The notes under the pieces: model-generated
Told to the model about the DNA's origin: nothing
The model's input: the letters and a program-made list of their open reading frames with translations, nothing else
The model's database searches: none
Position numbers and translations under genes: made by a program
Assembly (NCBI GenBank): GCA_027459625.1
Contig: DAIDHP010000003.1
Span: forward strand, 62,001-126,000
Direction: 5' to 3'
DNA length: 64,000 bases
From: Chthonomonadales bacterium
GTDB taxonomy: Bacteria > Armatimonadota > Chthonomonadetes > Chthonomonadales > CAJBBX01
Shown here: piece by piece, positions 17,070-25,504 of the stretch
How the letters are laid out: each line of letters starts with the position of its first letter
Numbering within the stretch: the first letter of the stretch is position 1

Positions 17070-18290
17070 TTGGATATCAGGGAACAGGCGGAAATATTAA
17101 AACGAGGAACTACGGGAATCATTCCCGAGGGAGGACTGGAGCGGAAACTTGAAATGTCCGTGAAGACAGGAAAGCCGCTCCGAATCAAATTGGGATTGGA
17201 CCCGACGGCTCCGGATATCCATCTTGGTACGGCGGTGGTTTTACGAAAATTGCGCCAGTTCCAGAACCTCGGTCATGAGGTTATCGTTATTATTGGTGAT
17301 TTCACCGCCATGATAGGGGACCCATCCGGTAAAAGCGACACCCGAAAACAGTTGTCGCCGGAGGAGGTGCGAGTGAACGCCGCAACTTACGAGGCGCAGT
17401 ATCACAAAATTTTGGATCCAAACCGAACACAAGTGCGGTTCAACAGCGAATGGCTGGGGAAGATGGATTTTTTTCAAGTCATTCAACTATCCGCTCGTAT
17501 GACGGTGGCTCAAATTCTCGAACGGGATGACTTTGCAAACCGATTCCGTGAGGGCAGACCGATCGGCTTACATGAACTTCTCTATCCTCTTTGCCAAGCC
17601 TACGATTCCGTTGAGCTTCAGTCGGACATCGAAATGGGCGGCACGGACCAGATGTTCAACATCCTTGCAGGCCGCGCTTTGCAGACGCAATACGGACAAG
17701 ATCCTCAAACCGCACTCTTTACTCCGTTGCTGGTGGGGTTGGATGGCGTGCAAAAAATGTCCAAATCGCTTGGCAATTATGTCGGCATATCCGAATCCCC
17801 TGATGCTATTTTCGGCAAGTTAATGTCCATCCCCGATAGTGCGATGCGCACCTATTTTGAGCTTGCCACCGAGATCCCCATGCAACAGATGGATGAGATA
17901 GTTACCAAGTGCGAGCGTGGCGAGATGAACCCCAAAGATGCGAAGCGCATTTTGGCAAAGGAGATCGTCTCGATTTATTACTCAACCGAAGATGCGAATA
18001 AAGCCGACGAGGAGTTCGAGCGAGTGCACGCCAGAAAAGAGCAGCCAGATGAGATGCCCGAGAGGCCTTTCCCAAGAGGGGATATGAAAGATGGGAAGCT
18101 CTGGGTATGCAAATTACTTCCATCCATCGGACTCGCGAAGGGAACGGGCGAGGCGAGAAGATTAATAGAGCAGGGTGGTGTTAAAGTAGATGGCAAAAAA
18201 ATTAACTCCTCCTCTGATGAGTTCTCCGAGGAGGAGTTGACAGGCAAAGTGGTTCAGGTGGGCAATCGTCATTTTATACGGATCGTCTGA
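17070..18290 (+). CDS. tyrS: Tyrosyl-tRNA synthetase
   Basis: This 406-residue class Ib synthetase has the HIGH-equivalent APDIHLGTA (residues about 48-56), the tyrosine pocket region YPLCQAYDSVELQSDIEMGGTDQ and KMSKSLGN (residues about 229-236). It ends in an S4 RNA-binding domain (ARRLIEQGGVKVDGKKI). It charges tRNA-Tyr. Length and motif spacing fit the TyrS subgroup with a TIM-like insertion near 400 residues (TyrZ type). The start is TTG, with GGAAGGG and GGGG upstream. No T-box-like leader is apparent in the 190-base upstream gap. Its last 22 bases overlap the convergent deacetylase gene. Confidence 0.96.
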   Translation: MDIREQAEILKRGTTGIIPEGGLERKLEMSVKTGKPLRIKLGLDPTAPDIHLGTAVVLRKLRQFQNLGHEVIVIIGDFTAMIGDPSGKSDTRKQLSPEEVRVNAATYEAQYHKILDPNRTQVRFNSEWLGKMDFFQVIQLSARMTVAQILERDDFANRFREGRPIGLHELLYPLCQAYDSVELQSDIEMGGTDQMFNILAGRALQTQYGQDPQTALFTPLLVGLDGVQKMSKSLGNYVGISESPDAIFGKLMSIPDSAMRTYFELATEIPMQQMDEIVTKCERGEMNPKDAKRILAKEIVSIYYSTEDANKADEEFERVHARKEQPDEMPERPFPRGDMKDGKLWVCKLLPSIGLAKGTGEARRLIEQGGVKVDGKKINSSSDEFSEEELTGKVVQVGNRHFIRIV

Positions 18291-19183
18291 TCTTTTGTCA
18301 CTTTTGTATTGGATGCGATGGATTTTGAGGGCACGTTAGTCAACGTCCCGCCTGTTGGTGATTCGTTGAGCACATAGGCCGGCAAAGGCACGGATTTCAA
18401 GCGATCCGCATATACCGGATGGGGGAGATGCTCCAGCATCTGAGAAATGGTAACAAACTGATAACCCTGTTCTTTCAATGCTGAGATAATTCTTGGCATG
18501 GCCATAACAGTGTTTTCCATATCATCGTGCAGTAGAATAATGCTGCCGTTTTCTACACGCCGCATAATTCGTTCATAGATGAAATCAGGCGACTTGTTTT
18601 CGTAATCCTCCGCCGCGCAATCCCAGGATACGGTTACGTATCCCATATTCTTCGCCACTTTCAGCACTTTGTCGTTGTAATTCATCCCCGGGGGGCGCAA
18701 CAGATGAAATCGCATTCCGGTGATCCGATACAGGTTGATATCGTTGTTGAGTATTTCGTTATGGATATCCCATGGAGACAGATAGGATAGTCGGTAATGG
18801 TCCATGGTGTGATTCGCTAGTTCATCCCCATCCTGAACCATTCTCCTGATGATATTGGGATGTATCTTCATTTTTATCCCAACCAGAAAGAACGTGGCGT
18901 GGATGTGATTCTTCTCGAATATTGATAAAAGCTGAGGTTCCATGGGCACGTGAGGACCATCATCTATTGTGAGAGCAACCTCTTTCAACGATCGGTTCCC
19001 ATGATACAGGATGTACTTGTTGTAATCGAAAAGGTCCTCTCCTCTCCATCGCCTTATCCAATACATGGGATTGATAGCGTCCGCGATGCTTTCCTTTCGA
19101 GTTTGATTCCACCACCATAACGACGGAGCCAGAATCGCTAGTGCGACGATAGCGATAGTTAACTTTATCTTGCGCAATATCAT
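18269..19183 (-). CDS. Membrane-anchored polysaccharide deacetylase (CE4/NodB domain)
   Basis: The 304-residue product has an uncleaved-type N-terminal hydrophobic anchor (KLTIAIVALAILAPSLWWW). A NodB homology domain follows with its five motifs: TIDDGP (catalytic and metal Asp), HTMDH (two metal His), RPPGMNY, SWDCAAEDY and LLHDD. Such enzymes remove N- or O-acetyl groups from peptidoglycan, chitin-like or surface glycans outside the cytoplasm. AAAGGAGATGAT precedes the ATG. The gene ends by overlapping tyrS (convergent) and is divergent from the disrupted beta-propeller gene. The tail of about 45 residues after the domain is of unknown use. Confidence 0.92.
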   Translation of the reverse strand: MILRKIKLTIAIVALAILAPSLWWWNQTRKESIADAINPMYWIRRWRGEDLFDYNKYILYHGNRSLKEVALTIDDGPHVPMEPQLLSIFEKNHIHATFFLVGIKMKIHPNIIRRMVQDGDELANHTMDHYRLSYLSPWDIHNEILNNDINLYRITGMRFHLLRPPGMNYNDKVLKVAKNMGYVTVSWDCAAEDYENKSPDFIYERIMRRVENGSIILLHDDMENTVMAMPRIISALKEQGYQFVTISQMLEHLPHPVYADRLKSVPLPAYVLNESPTGGTLTNVPSKSIASNTKVTKDQTIRIK

Positions 19184-19287
19184 CTCCTTTCATCATATTA
19201 TATCGGATTGCGATGGGGTAAAGGTTTCCCTCCTGATGATGAAATTGGTATAATTCAACAGTAAGAGTTAATTGATCGGGTTGATCC

Positions 19288-20592
19288 ATGATTAACATAG
19301 ATCTCAACATTTCCTTCACATCAAAACGTATGCTTATCTTGATTGCGATCTATTTTTAGCTCGCCTCGACATTGTCGGCTCATGCAAACAGGGATATCGT
19401 CTTCTCCGCTCGTTTCTACGCCCCGCCTGGTCATCACATCCTAACGCATTTTCAACTTTATCGGATAAACCCTGACGGTTCCAAATTAATGCAATTATCC
19501 TTCGGGAAATTCGATGACCTGAATCCTCAGTGGTCTCCTCATGGCAAATTCATTTTATTCGATAGGTCCAATGAATCCGCTCATTTATGCTTAATCCGTT
19601 CAAACAAGCGTAAAGTTCGATCGCTCTTCAGCGGTAATTTTACATTGGAGGATTTTAGGTGGTCCCCTAAAGGCGGAACGATACATGTCTTTTGCAATCT
19701 TAATTTCGACGGGGCTTGGACGGGAACGGTGTATTTAATCACACTTCCTTCCGGAAGAGTCGTTCCGATCACAAGTGAAGCGGTATCCTTCAGTTGGTCT
19801 CCGAACGGGCGATATGTTTCCATCGTGAAACCCGCATATAAGAGGATTCAAGATCAATACACCGAGGTGAGTTCATCCACGTGGGTAATCCAACCCGGTC
19901 ATGGTAAAGTTCTTCTTTTGAATGGGACTTCAAATCCTATATGGTCGCCAGACGGGAATAAGCTTTGCCTCTCCTCCTTCCCCTCAGAAAACACCGAGAT
20001 ATTGGACATCTCCAATCATACGAAAAGCACCATTTTTCGTAAGTTCGATGAATATTTATGGATCGATTCAAAAACTATCGTCGGAGAAAGGCATGATAAC
20101 AAAACAGGCAAGGTTGATATCACCGTTTTTGGTTCGAACGGGGGGGAGATGAATCAATACCATATTACAGCATCCATTTACAGGCGGATACCGGATATAA
20201 GCTCCATTGCGAATAGTCCGGATATTATACTCTGCACCTATGACGATAGTAATAGCACGGAGCGTCCGCTAAATGAATACGATGTCCTGAATATTAGGAC
20301 GGGAGTGTTCATGACATTGATAAAGGATGGTCAGTTTCTTGTATGGTCTCCTCATGGAAATCGATTTTGCACCGCACAACGCAGGCTCGTTCCTTATGGC
20401 GAAAAGGTTCGCGGTTATCAAAGAGATGTGTGGACGGCTCCGCTGATAACAGGCGCAATCTCCAAGCGGTTTGTAAGGCTTCCCACCAAATCAGCATGGA
20501 AGCCGTCGTTGGTTGTAAGTTCCATATCCAAATCTCAGGAAAAACTCATTACGCCTCAATTCGTGTGGGTGCTGGGGTGTGATTGGAGATGA
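19288..20592 (+). pseudogene. TolB/WD40-like secreted beta-propeller, signal peptide broken by an in-frame amber codon
   Basis: The 406-residue open part (from TTG 19372) is a beta-propeller with repeated PQWSPHGKFILF, FRWSPKGG, FSWSPNGRYVSI, PIWSPDGNKLCL and LVWSPHGNRFCT strands, as in TolB/PD40 proteins. In the same frame upstream, from ATG 19288 or 19330, the codons spell a signal peptide: KRMLILIAIYF, then TAG at 19357-19359, then LASTLSAHA and NRDIV. Only that single stop separates a complete signal peptide from its mature domain. Without readthrough, the only products are a 23-residue stub and an unexported propeller started at TTG. It may be a recent nonsense mutation, a sequencing error or recoding. 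Unrelated neighbours give no functional clue. Confidence 0.65.
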
Positions 20593-20738
20593 CTTCAAAG
20601 AGCACGTTGCAAGAAATCCAAAAAATGTTTCAGAATGATGCAGGAAACTTCCAAATGGACGCAGAAATTATAACAGGATAACAGGAAGAGTAGAATTCCA
20701 TTCATTTCCTCATATTATCAAATTACAAGGAGATAGTA

Positions 20739-22142
20739 ATGCAGCGGAAACAAGCACGGGGTTTCTCTCGCAGAGATTTTCTCGCCACATCCATGGTTGG
20801 ATTGGGACTGGCGGGACTGCCGGATTGGTTCGTGAAGGAGGCTATGGCGGATGAAAACGAGACGGCATCGAAAGCACCTCGCAAGATCGGTCCGAACGAC
20901 ACCATCCAGTTCGCAGGCATAGGGCTCGGTGGCAGTCGCGGCGGGTTCTGTCAGGGGCTTAATGACACACATGCGGCGGCAAATCATCCAGGAACAAAAT
21001 TAATGGCGTTGTGTGATCTGTGCGGATTGCATTTGGATGAAGCGGCGGCTGGATTTGGCCCGGAAGTGGCTAAATACAATGATTTCCGAGATGTGTTGGC
21101 AAGGAAGGATATTGATGCGGTGGTTATCGGTACACCGGATCATTGGCACGTTCTTGTGGCGACGGCGGCGTTGAAAGCAGGGAAGGATGTATATTGCGAG
21201 AAGCCATTAACGCTGACAATTGATGAAGGCAAGAAACTCGTTAAGGTGTGGAAGGAGTCTGGGCGAACGTTTCAAGTGGGAAGCCAGCAGCGCTCCGATC
21301 CGCGGTTCCGTCTCGCCTGTGAGTTAGTGAGAAACGGCAGGCTGGGTCAAATTTCCACCGTGGAGGCGCATCTTCCAACCGGACCCACCGGAGGACCTTA
21401 TAACGCTGAACCAGTGCCCAGCGATTTCGATTTCGAGATGTGGCTCGGACCGCGCCCTCAGGTGGATTACAATCAAGTTCGCTGTTTCGGCAATTTCCGA
21501 CAATACATGGATTATTCCGGCGGAATGATGACGGACTGGGGCGCCCATCACAACGATATCGCGCAATGGGGATTGGGCTATGATCGATCTGGTCCTGTGG
21601 AAATAGAAGGGACCGCCACCAAGCTCCCATTCGATGATTACGATCCCTATCGCAAGGCTTGGCAAGACACCCGTATATACGGCAAAAAGGAATCGCTACC
21701 CGCCGATCATAACAACTGGTTCGATAACTACCCTGAATTCCGTGTTGTATACACTTATGAAAATGGCGTACAGTTAATCACATCCAATGTCGGTGATAAT
21801 GGGGTCTTGTTTACGGGAGAAGCGGGATGGATATTCGTAAGTCGGTCCGAAATAAAAGCTAGCGATCAAAAATTGCTGGATGAGCCTCTGCCGCCAGACC
21901 ACATTAAATTATATGTATCGAACGACCACATGGGTAATTTCCTTGGCTGCATCCGAACGGGGGAGGATACCATATGCGACGCGGAGATAGGGCATAGATC
22001 CGCCACCGTGTGTCATTTGGGAAATATATCCATGGTTCTGCAGCGGAAGCTCCATTGGGATCCGAAAAAAGAGCACTTCGTCAATGACGGTGAGGCAAAT
22101 CACTATCTACGTCGTCCGATGCGAAAGCCATGGACCATATAA
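20739..22142 (+). CDS. Gfo/Idh/MocA-family oxidoreductase with Tat signal
   Basis: This 467-residue protein starts with a twin-arginine signal (FSRRDFLATSMVGLGLAGL). After a linker comes the Rossmann NAD(P) domain (IQFAGIGLGGSRGG), the VVIGTPDHWHVLVATAALKAGKDVYCEKPLTLT motif with EKP, and the C-terminal sheet domain with GGMMTDWGAHHNDIAQWGL carrying the catalytic-site histidines. Export by Tat fits a folded, cofactor-loaded enzyme acting on sugars in the periplasm. Members oxidise or interconvert sugar hydroxyls, including 3-keto-glycoside formation. AAGGAGA precedes the ATG. It is a single-gene unit closed by the terminator at 22169. The substrate is not readable from sequence. Confidence 0.93.
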   Translation: MQRKQARGFSRRDFLATSMVGLGLAGLPDWFVKEAMADENETASKAPRKIGPNDTIQFAGIGLGGSRGGFCQGLNDTHAAANHPGTKLMALCDLCGLHLDEAAAGFGPEVAKYNDFRDVLARKDIDAVVIGTPDHWHVLVATAALKAGKDVYCEKPLTLTIDEGKKLVKVWKESGRTFQVGSQQRSDPRFRLACELVRNGRLGQISTVEAHLPTGPTGGPYNAEPVPSDFDFEMWLGPRPQVDYNQVRCFGNFRQYMDYSGGMMTDWGAHHNDIAQWGLGYDRSGPVEIEGTATKLPFDDYDPYRKAWQDTRIYGKKESLPADHNNWFDNYPEFRVVYTYENGVQLITSNVGDNGVLFTGEAGWIFVSRSEIKASDQKLLDEPLPPDHIKLYVSNDHMGNFLGCIRTGEDTICDAEIGHRSATVCHLGNISMVLQRKLHWDPKKEHFVNDGEANHYLRRPMRKPWTI

Positions 22143-22168
22143 GTACGTATTCACAGGTGAACAATATT

Positions 22169-22202
22169 GGGGTGTGCGAATTGATCGCCACCCCTTATTT
22201 TA
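22169..22202 (+). terminator. Intrinsic terminator after Tat-type oxidoreductase
   Basis: GGGGTG, a bulged T and GCGA pair with TCGC CACCCC (22169-22194), giving a 10-bp stem with a five-base loop. TTATTTTAT follows. Confidence 0.8.
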
Positions 22203-22306
22203 TGGAGTATCGTAATAAAGTGACTGGAAAAACAGATATTGAGGACTGGATGGCTTTTTTGCTTAAAGTGTAATATTCATCAGCATTTCGCAATCCCATG
22301 CCTTCA

Positions 22307-23704
22307 TCACTTGATTTTTCCGCATGGCTGACGGTTATCCTTGATGGAAAGGATTGTGATCACCCACGAAATCATCAAGCAAAAGGCGCATAGAATGAAT
22401 GGGGAGTAATGAGAGTTGAGCCATGGGAGGAAGGAGATGTGTATGGGCATATGCTCGTATAGAACCCCACCGATGGGTGCGCCCAGCATGGCGCCAAGCC
22501 CTTGAGCTGTGCCTACAGCACCCATGATTGCTCCTCGTTGTCTTGGATCGCAACTGGCGCTGAGATACGCCATCCAGGACGGGAAGGCGATAACGAACCC
22601 AATGCCGATAAGCGACCCACCTATGATCAACGATATCTCGCTATGCATCAGGATGAGAAACCACATCGATATCGCGCAGATGCCCACTCCGTAACGCACC
22701 GCCTTGGCTTTGCCGATGCGGTCGCCGATAGTGCCTAGCGGCACGGATATGGCGGCGATGATCAGACAAGGAACAAGAAGGAGCGCCCCAAACTGAACTT
22801 CCGACATATTCAACTCCGACATGGCGAATAGTTTGACGATCAACATAATCAATCCAATCCCGAAAAATGTGACAAACGCCATCAGCAACATATCAGGAAT
22901 CTGCTTTAGACTGTGAATCATATCTTTGAAACTGAAATGCGGCTCCAACGAATTTGGGTTGTTCTCATGGTGCGGCTTGACCGAGGGTATCTTCCAAAGT
23001 GCAAAAAGGGAGGTCATAAGAAACATAAAGCTGATAATGTAAAAGGAGGCTTCTCTTGGGTCAATCACATGCTCATGTAGATGAGCGGAGAATATTTTGG
23101 GTCCGTGCGACTGCACCAATTTCGGCACTCGCTCCGTAAAAATAGCCGTGAGGTCGTTGGCGGCACCCCCAAGAAACGGTCCGAGGGCGATTCCTATCAG
23201 ATAGGTCACGTTGAACATGCTCATCGCCTGAGACCTGCGCTCCTCCTCCACAACATCGGCGATGAGGGCCAACGCGGAGGGCCACAGAGCAGCGGCGCCA
23301 AGTCCGTCCAATGCGCGGAGAATGAAGAAATAGTAAATCTGTGTGGGGTGAACAAGCAAAGTGAGCAGGGATGTGACAGTGCTTACCAAGGGACCTGCAA
23401 CAATTAGTTTCTTGCGGCCTATACGATCCCCCAGAACCCCAAGCGGGCTTTTCGCCAACCCTTCGCATAATAAAAACGCTGTTCCGATTGCGGCGACGGA
23501 GCTTGCTTGGTATCCCATGCTATAGTAGAGATACACCGGCATCGCCGATACATTCATCATGGCGTAACTGAGTTCCGCAAGCCCCGCCACGATTGCGATA
23601 GCGAAAATAGTGGATTGAGCGTTGACCGGTTTTTTATCTTGTGGTGTCATTTGGGTCGAAATTGGCATGGTGAATTCGAGATTCTGCAATGGGGAGAACG
23701 CCAT
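22307..23704 (-). CDS. Major facilitator superfamily transporter
   Basis: This 465-residue protein has about 12 hydrophobic spans. MFS motif A between helices 2 and 3 reads GVLGDRIGRKKL, with a related GTIGDRIGKAKA in the second half. A central hydrophilic loop (residues about 205-265) separates the halves. GGGAG lies upstream of the ATG at 23704; later in-frame ATGs (MPIST, MTPQD) are possible because the first helix begins only near residue 32. It follows the Gfo/Idh gene at 24790-23732 by 27 bases on the same strand, suggesting a shared transcript and a sugar or sugar-acid substrate. The substrate is inference. Confidence 0.9.
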   Translation of the reverse strand: MAFSPLQNLEFTMPISTQMTPQDKKPVNAQSTIFAIAIVAGLAELSYAMMNVSAMPVYLYYSMGYQASSVAAIGTAFLLCEGLAKSPLGVLGDRIGRKKLIVAGPLVSTVTSLLTLLVHPTQIYYFFILRALDGLGAAALWPSALALIADVVEEERRSQAMSMFNVTYLIGIALGPFLGGAANDLTAIFTERVPKLVQSHGPKIFSAHLHEHVIDPREASFYIISFMFLMTSLFALWKIPSVKPHHENNPNSLEPHFSFKDMIHSLKQIPDMLLMAFVTFFGIGLIMLIVKLFAMSELNMSEVQFGALLLVPCLIIAAISVPLGTIGDRIGKAKAVRYGVGICAISMWFLILMHSEISLIIGGSLIGIGFVIAFPSWMAYLSASCDPRQRGAIMGAVGTAQGLGAMLGAPIGGVLYEHMPIHISFLPWLNSHYSPFILCAFCLMISWVITILSIKDNRQPCGKIK

Positions 23705-23731
23705 ACGCTTTCTCCCAGCAATTCAATACGA

Positions 23732-24790
23732 TCAGGATATCTTCACCTCGCACCCAGCTTCCGCCGATGCGTAGATGGCGTCCATGCATTGAGCAACCAT
23801 CATTCCTTGCTCTCCGGTGACAAGTGGTTCCTTGTCATGCAGGATGCATTCCACGAAGTCCTTGATTTCGGCGTGGTAAACGTTTAAATCTCCGCCTGGG
23901 TATTCCGGTTTGAACGTTTGCAACGATCCGAGTTTTTCCTTGACTATTGTCAAGGGGCTTGTGGTGGCACCCCCCTCCGTGCCGCATAACGTGGAGTTAT
24001 GCATCTCTTCGGGGATGTTGGCGACAAAACTGGATTCAAGCATGATTGCTGCGCCGTTATCCAGTCGGATGATGGCGGATGCAAAATCCTCAACCGTGAA
24101 ATTCTTGTAATCCCATTGCCCCATGAAGCCGACGACATCGCTTCGTTTGCCGAATTTGGCGTAGGTCACTCCGCTAGCTGCGATTGGCTTGGGATGCCCC
24201 ATCATCCAAAGCGTGAGATCAAGAATATGCACGCCGATGTCGATCAACGGTCCTCCGCCTTGTTTGCTTTTATCTATGAACACACCCCAGCCGGGAATTC
24301 CTCGCCTTCGAAGCGATTGCGCTCTTGCCCAGTAGATGTCGCCAAGCTCTCCGTTGTCGATGTATTTCTTTAGCAACTGATTGGATCGTGAAAATCGACT
24401 GCAGTATCCAATTTGAAGGATTTTTTTCGCCTTTTTAGACGCATCCACCATCAGTTTGGCTTCGGTGGCGTTCATGGCGATGGGTTTCTCGCAAATCACA
24501 TGCTTTCCGGCTTTCAGCGCGAGAACGGTGGGATCCATATGCACGTAATTCGGAGTGCATACGGATACCGCATCCACCTCCTCCATTTCCAGTAAGTCTT
24601 TGTAATTTTCGAAAGTGTTCTTGACATTATACTTTTCAGCGGTGCGCTTCAAAGCTGCGGGGTCAATATCGCAGAGGGCGACGATCTCGCACATATCCGG
24701 AATTGCCGAATAACCTGGCAGATGCGCGCCATTTGCAATACCTCCTGTTCCAATAACACCTATTCCAATCTTCTTTTTCTTTTTCGCCAA
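23732..24790 (-). CDS. Gfo/Idh/MocA-family oxidoreductase (cytoplasmic)
   Basis: The 352-residue enzyme has the N-terminal dinucleotide fold (GVIGTGGIANGAHLPGY), VSVCTPNYVHMDPTVLALKAGKHVICEKPIAMN with EKP, and GGGPLIDIGVHILDLTLWMMG, which holds the Asp and His of the active site. There is no signal peptide. The start is TTG, chosen because AAAGGAGAT precedes it. It is paralogous to the gene at 25505-26590 (shared RRRGIPGWGVFIDKSKQGGGPLIDIG-type block). It probably forms a unit with the MFS transporter downstream. Such enzymes oxidise sugars, inositols or derivatives with NAD(P). Confidence 0.93.
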   Translation of the reverse strand: MAKKKKKIGIGVIGTGGIANGAHLPGYSAIPDMCEIVALCDIDPAALKRTAEKYNVKNTFENYKDLLEMEEVDAVSVCTPNYVHMDPTVLALKAGKHVICEKPIAMNATEAKLMVDASKKAKKILQIGYCSRFSRSNQLLKKYIDNGELGDIYWARAQSLRRRGIPGWGVFIDKSKQGGGPLIDIGVHILDLTLWMMGHPKPIAASGVTYAKFGKRSDVVGFMGQWDYKNFTVEDFASAIIRLDNGAAIMLESSFVANIPEEMHNSTLCGTEGGATTSPLTIVKEKLGSLQTFKPEYPGGDLNVYHAEIKDFVECILHDKEPLVTGEQGMMVAQCMDAIYASAEAGCEVKIS

Positions 24791-24845
24791 CGGATTATCT
24801 CCTTTGCTTATGGAATTGCCTTTCAGAAGTGTGTTATGCCGATAT

Positions 24846-25286
24846 TCAATAGATCTTGAGCCTCATCGCTTTTTGAATGGCGAACATTGCGCCAAATTGA
24901 GCGAAAACCATCATCAATAGCGTGTAAATCGTCATCATAAAGCACAGATCACCGGAATATGCGATGAAGGACTCCCCCGCGCAACATGCGCCTATCACGA
25001 AGTAAATAGCCGCTCCCGTTAATGCTCCGTGACGCATTGAGCGCAATATCATATCCTTCTTGTCAGGGCTATTGCGGATAGCGTAATGAGTGTGAATGGA
25101 TGAGACAATGAAAGCTGCAAGGGGAAAAAACAAAAGGAACGAGCCGGAACTTCCGTTTAAAAAGACGCATCCCTCATATTCGGGAATGTTGCCGGCCACC
25201 ATGTATAGAAAGTTGACAATTACCATCGCGAATGCAGTGAAAAAGGCTGCGCTCGCTAACATTCCATATCTTTTCAAAAAAAACAT
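24846..25286 (-). CDS. Small four-helix membrane protein of unknown function
   Basis: I start at ATG 25286 because AAGGAGGGGGC directly precedes it; an upstream in-frame extension to 25337 has no ribosome site. The 146-residue protein has four hydrophobic segments: MLASAAFFTAFAMVIVNFLYMVAG, GSFLLFFPLAAFIVSSIH, ALTGAAIYFVIGACCAGE and MMTIYTLLMMVFAQFGAMFA. A double Cys lies in the third. I recognise no family. It sits between two paralogous Gfo/Idh genes on the same strand, but a terminator separates it from the upstream one, so it may head the oxidoreductase-MFS transcript. Confidence 0.68.
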   Translation of the reverse strand: MFFLKRYGMLASAAFFTAFAMVIVNFLYMVAGNIPEYEGCVFLNGSSGSFLLFFPLAAFIVSSIHTHYAIRNSPDKKDMILRSMRHGALTGAAIYFVIGACCAGESFIAYSGDLCFMMTIYTLLMMVFAQFGAMFAIQKAMRLKIY

Positions 25287-25453
25287 GCCCCCTCCTTGTA
25301 TACGAATATCGATCAGGGAAACTCGGAGAGCGTTCAAGACGTTTGGTTCGAGTTGTGGCGGCTAATCTTTCAGATTGCCAATGCATTTTATCACATTGCA
25401 TCTCTCTTTAGCAAGAAATCATCCCTATCGTGGATTGGAAATCAATAAGAAAT

Positions 25454-25486
25454 AGCGCGTTGCGGCTGGAGTGGTCGCAACGCGCT
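25454..25486 (-). terminator. Intrinsic terminator of the upstream Gfo/Idh gene
   Basis: AGCGCGTTGCG (25454-25464) and CGCAACGCGCT (25476-25486) form a perfect 11-bp stem. On the minus strand ATTTCTTATT follows, about 20 bases after the stop of the gene at 25505. Confidence 0.82.
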
Positions 25487-25504
25487 GAATGGTTGGTTCG
25501 AACT

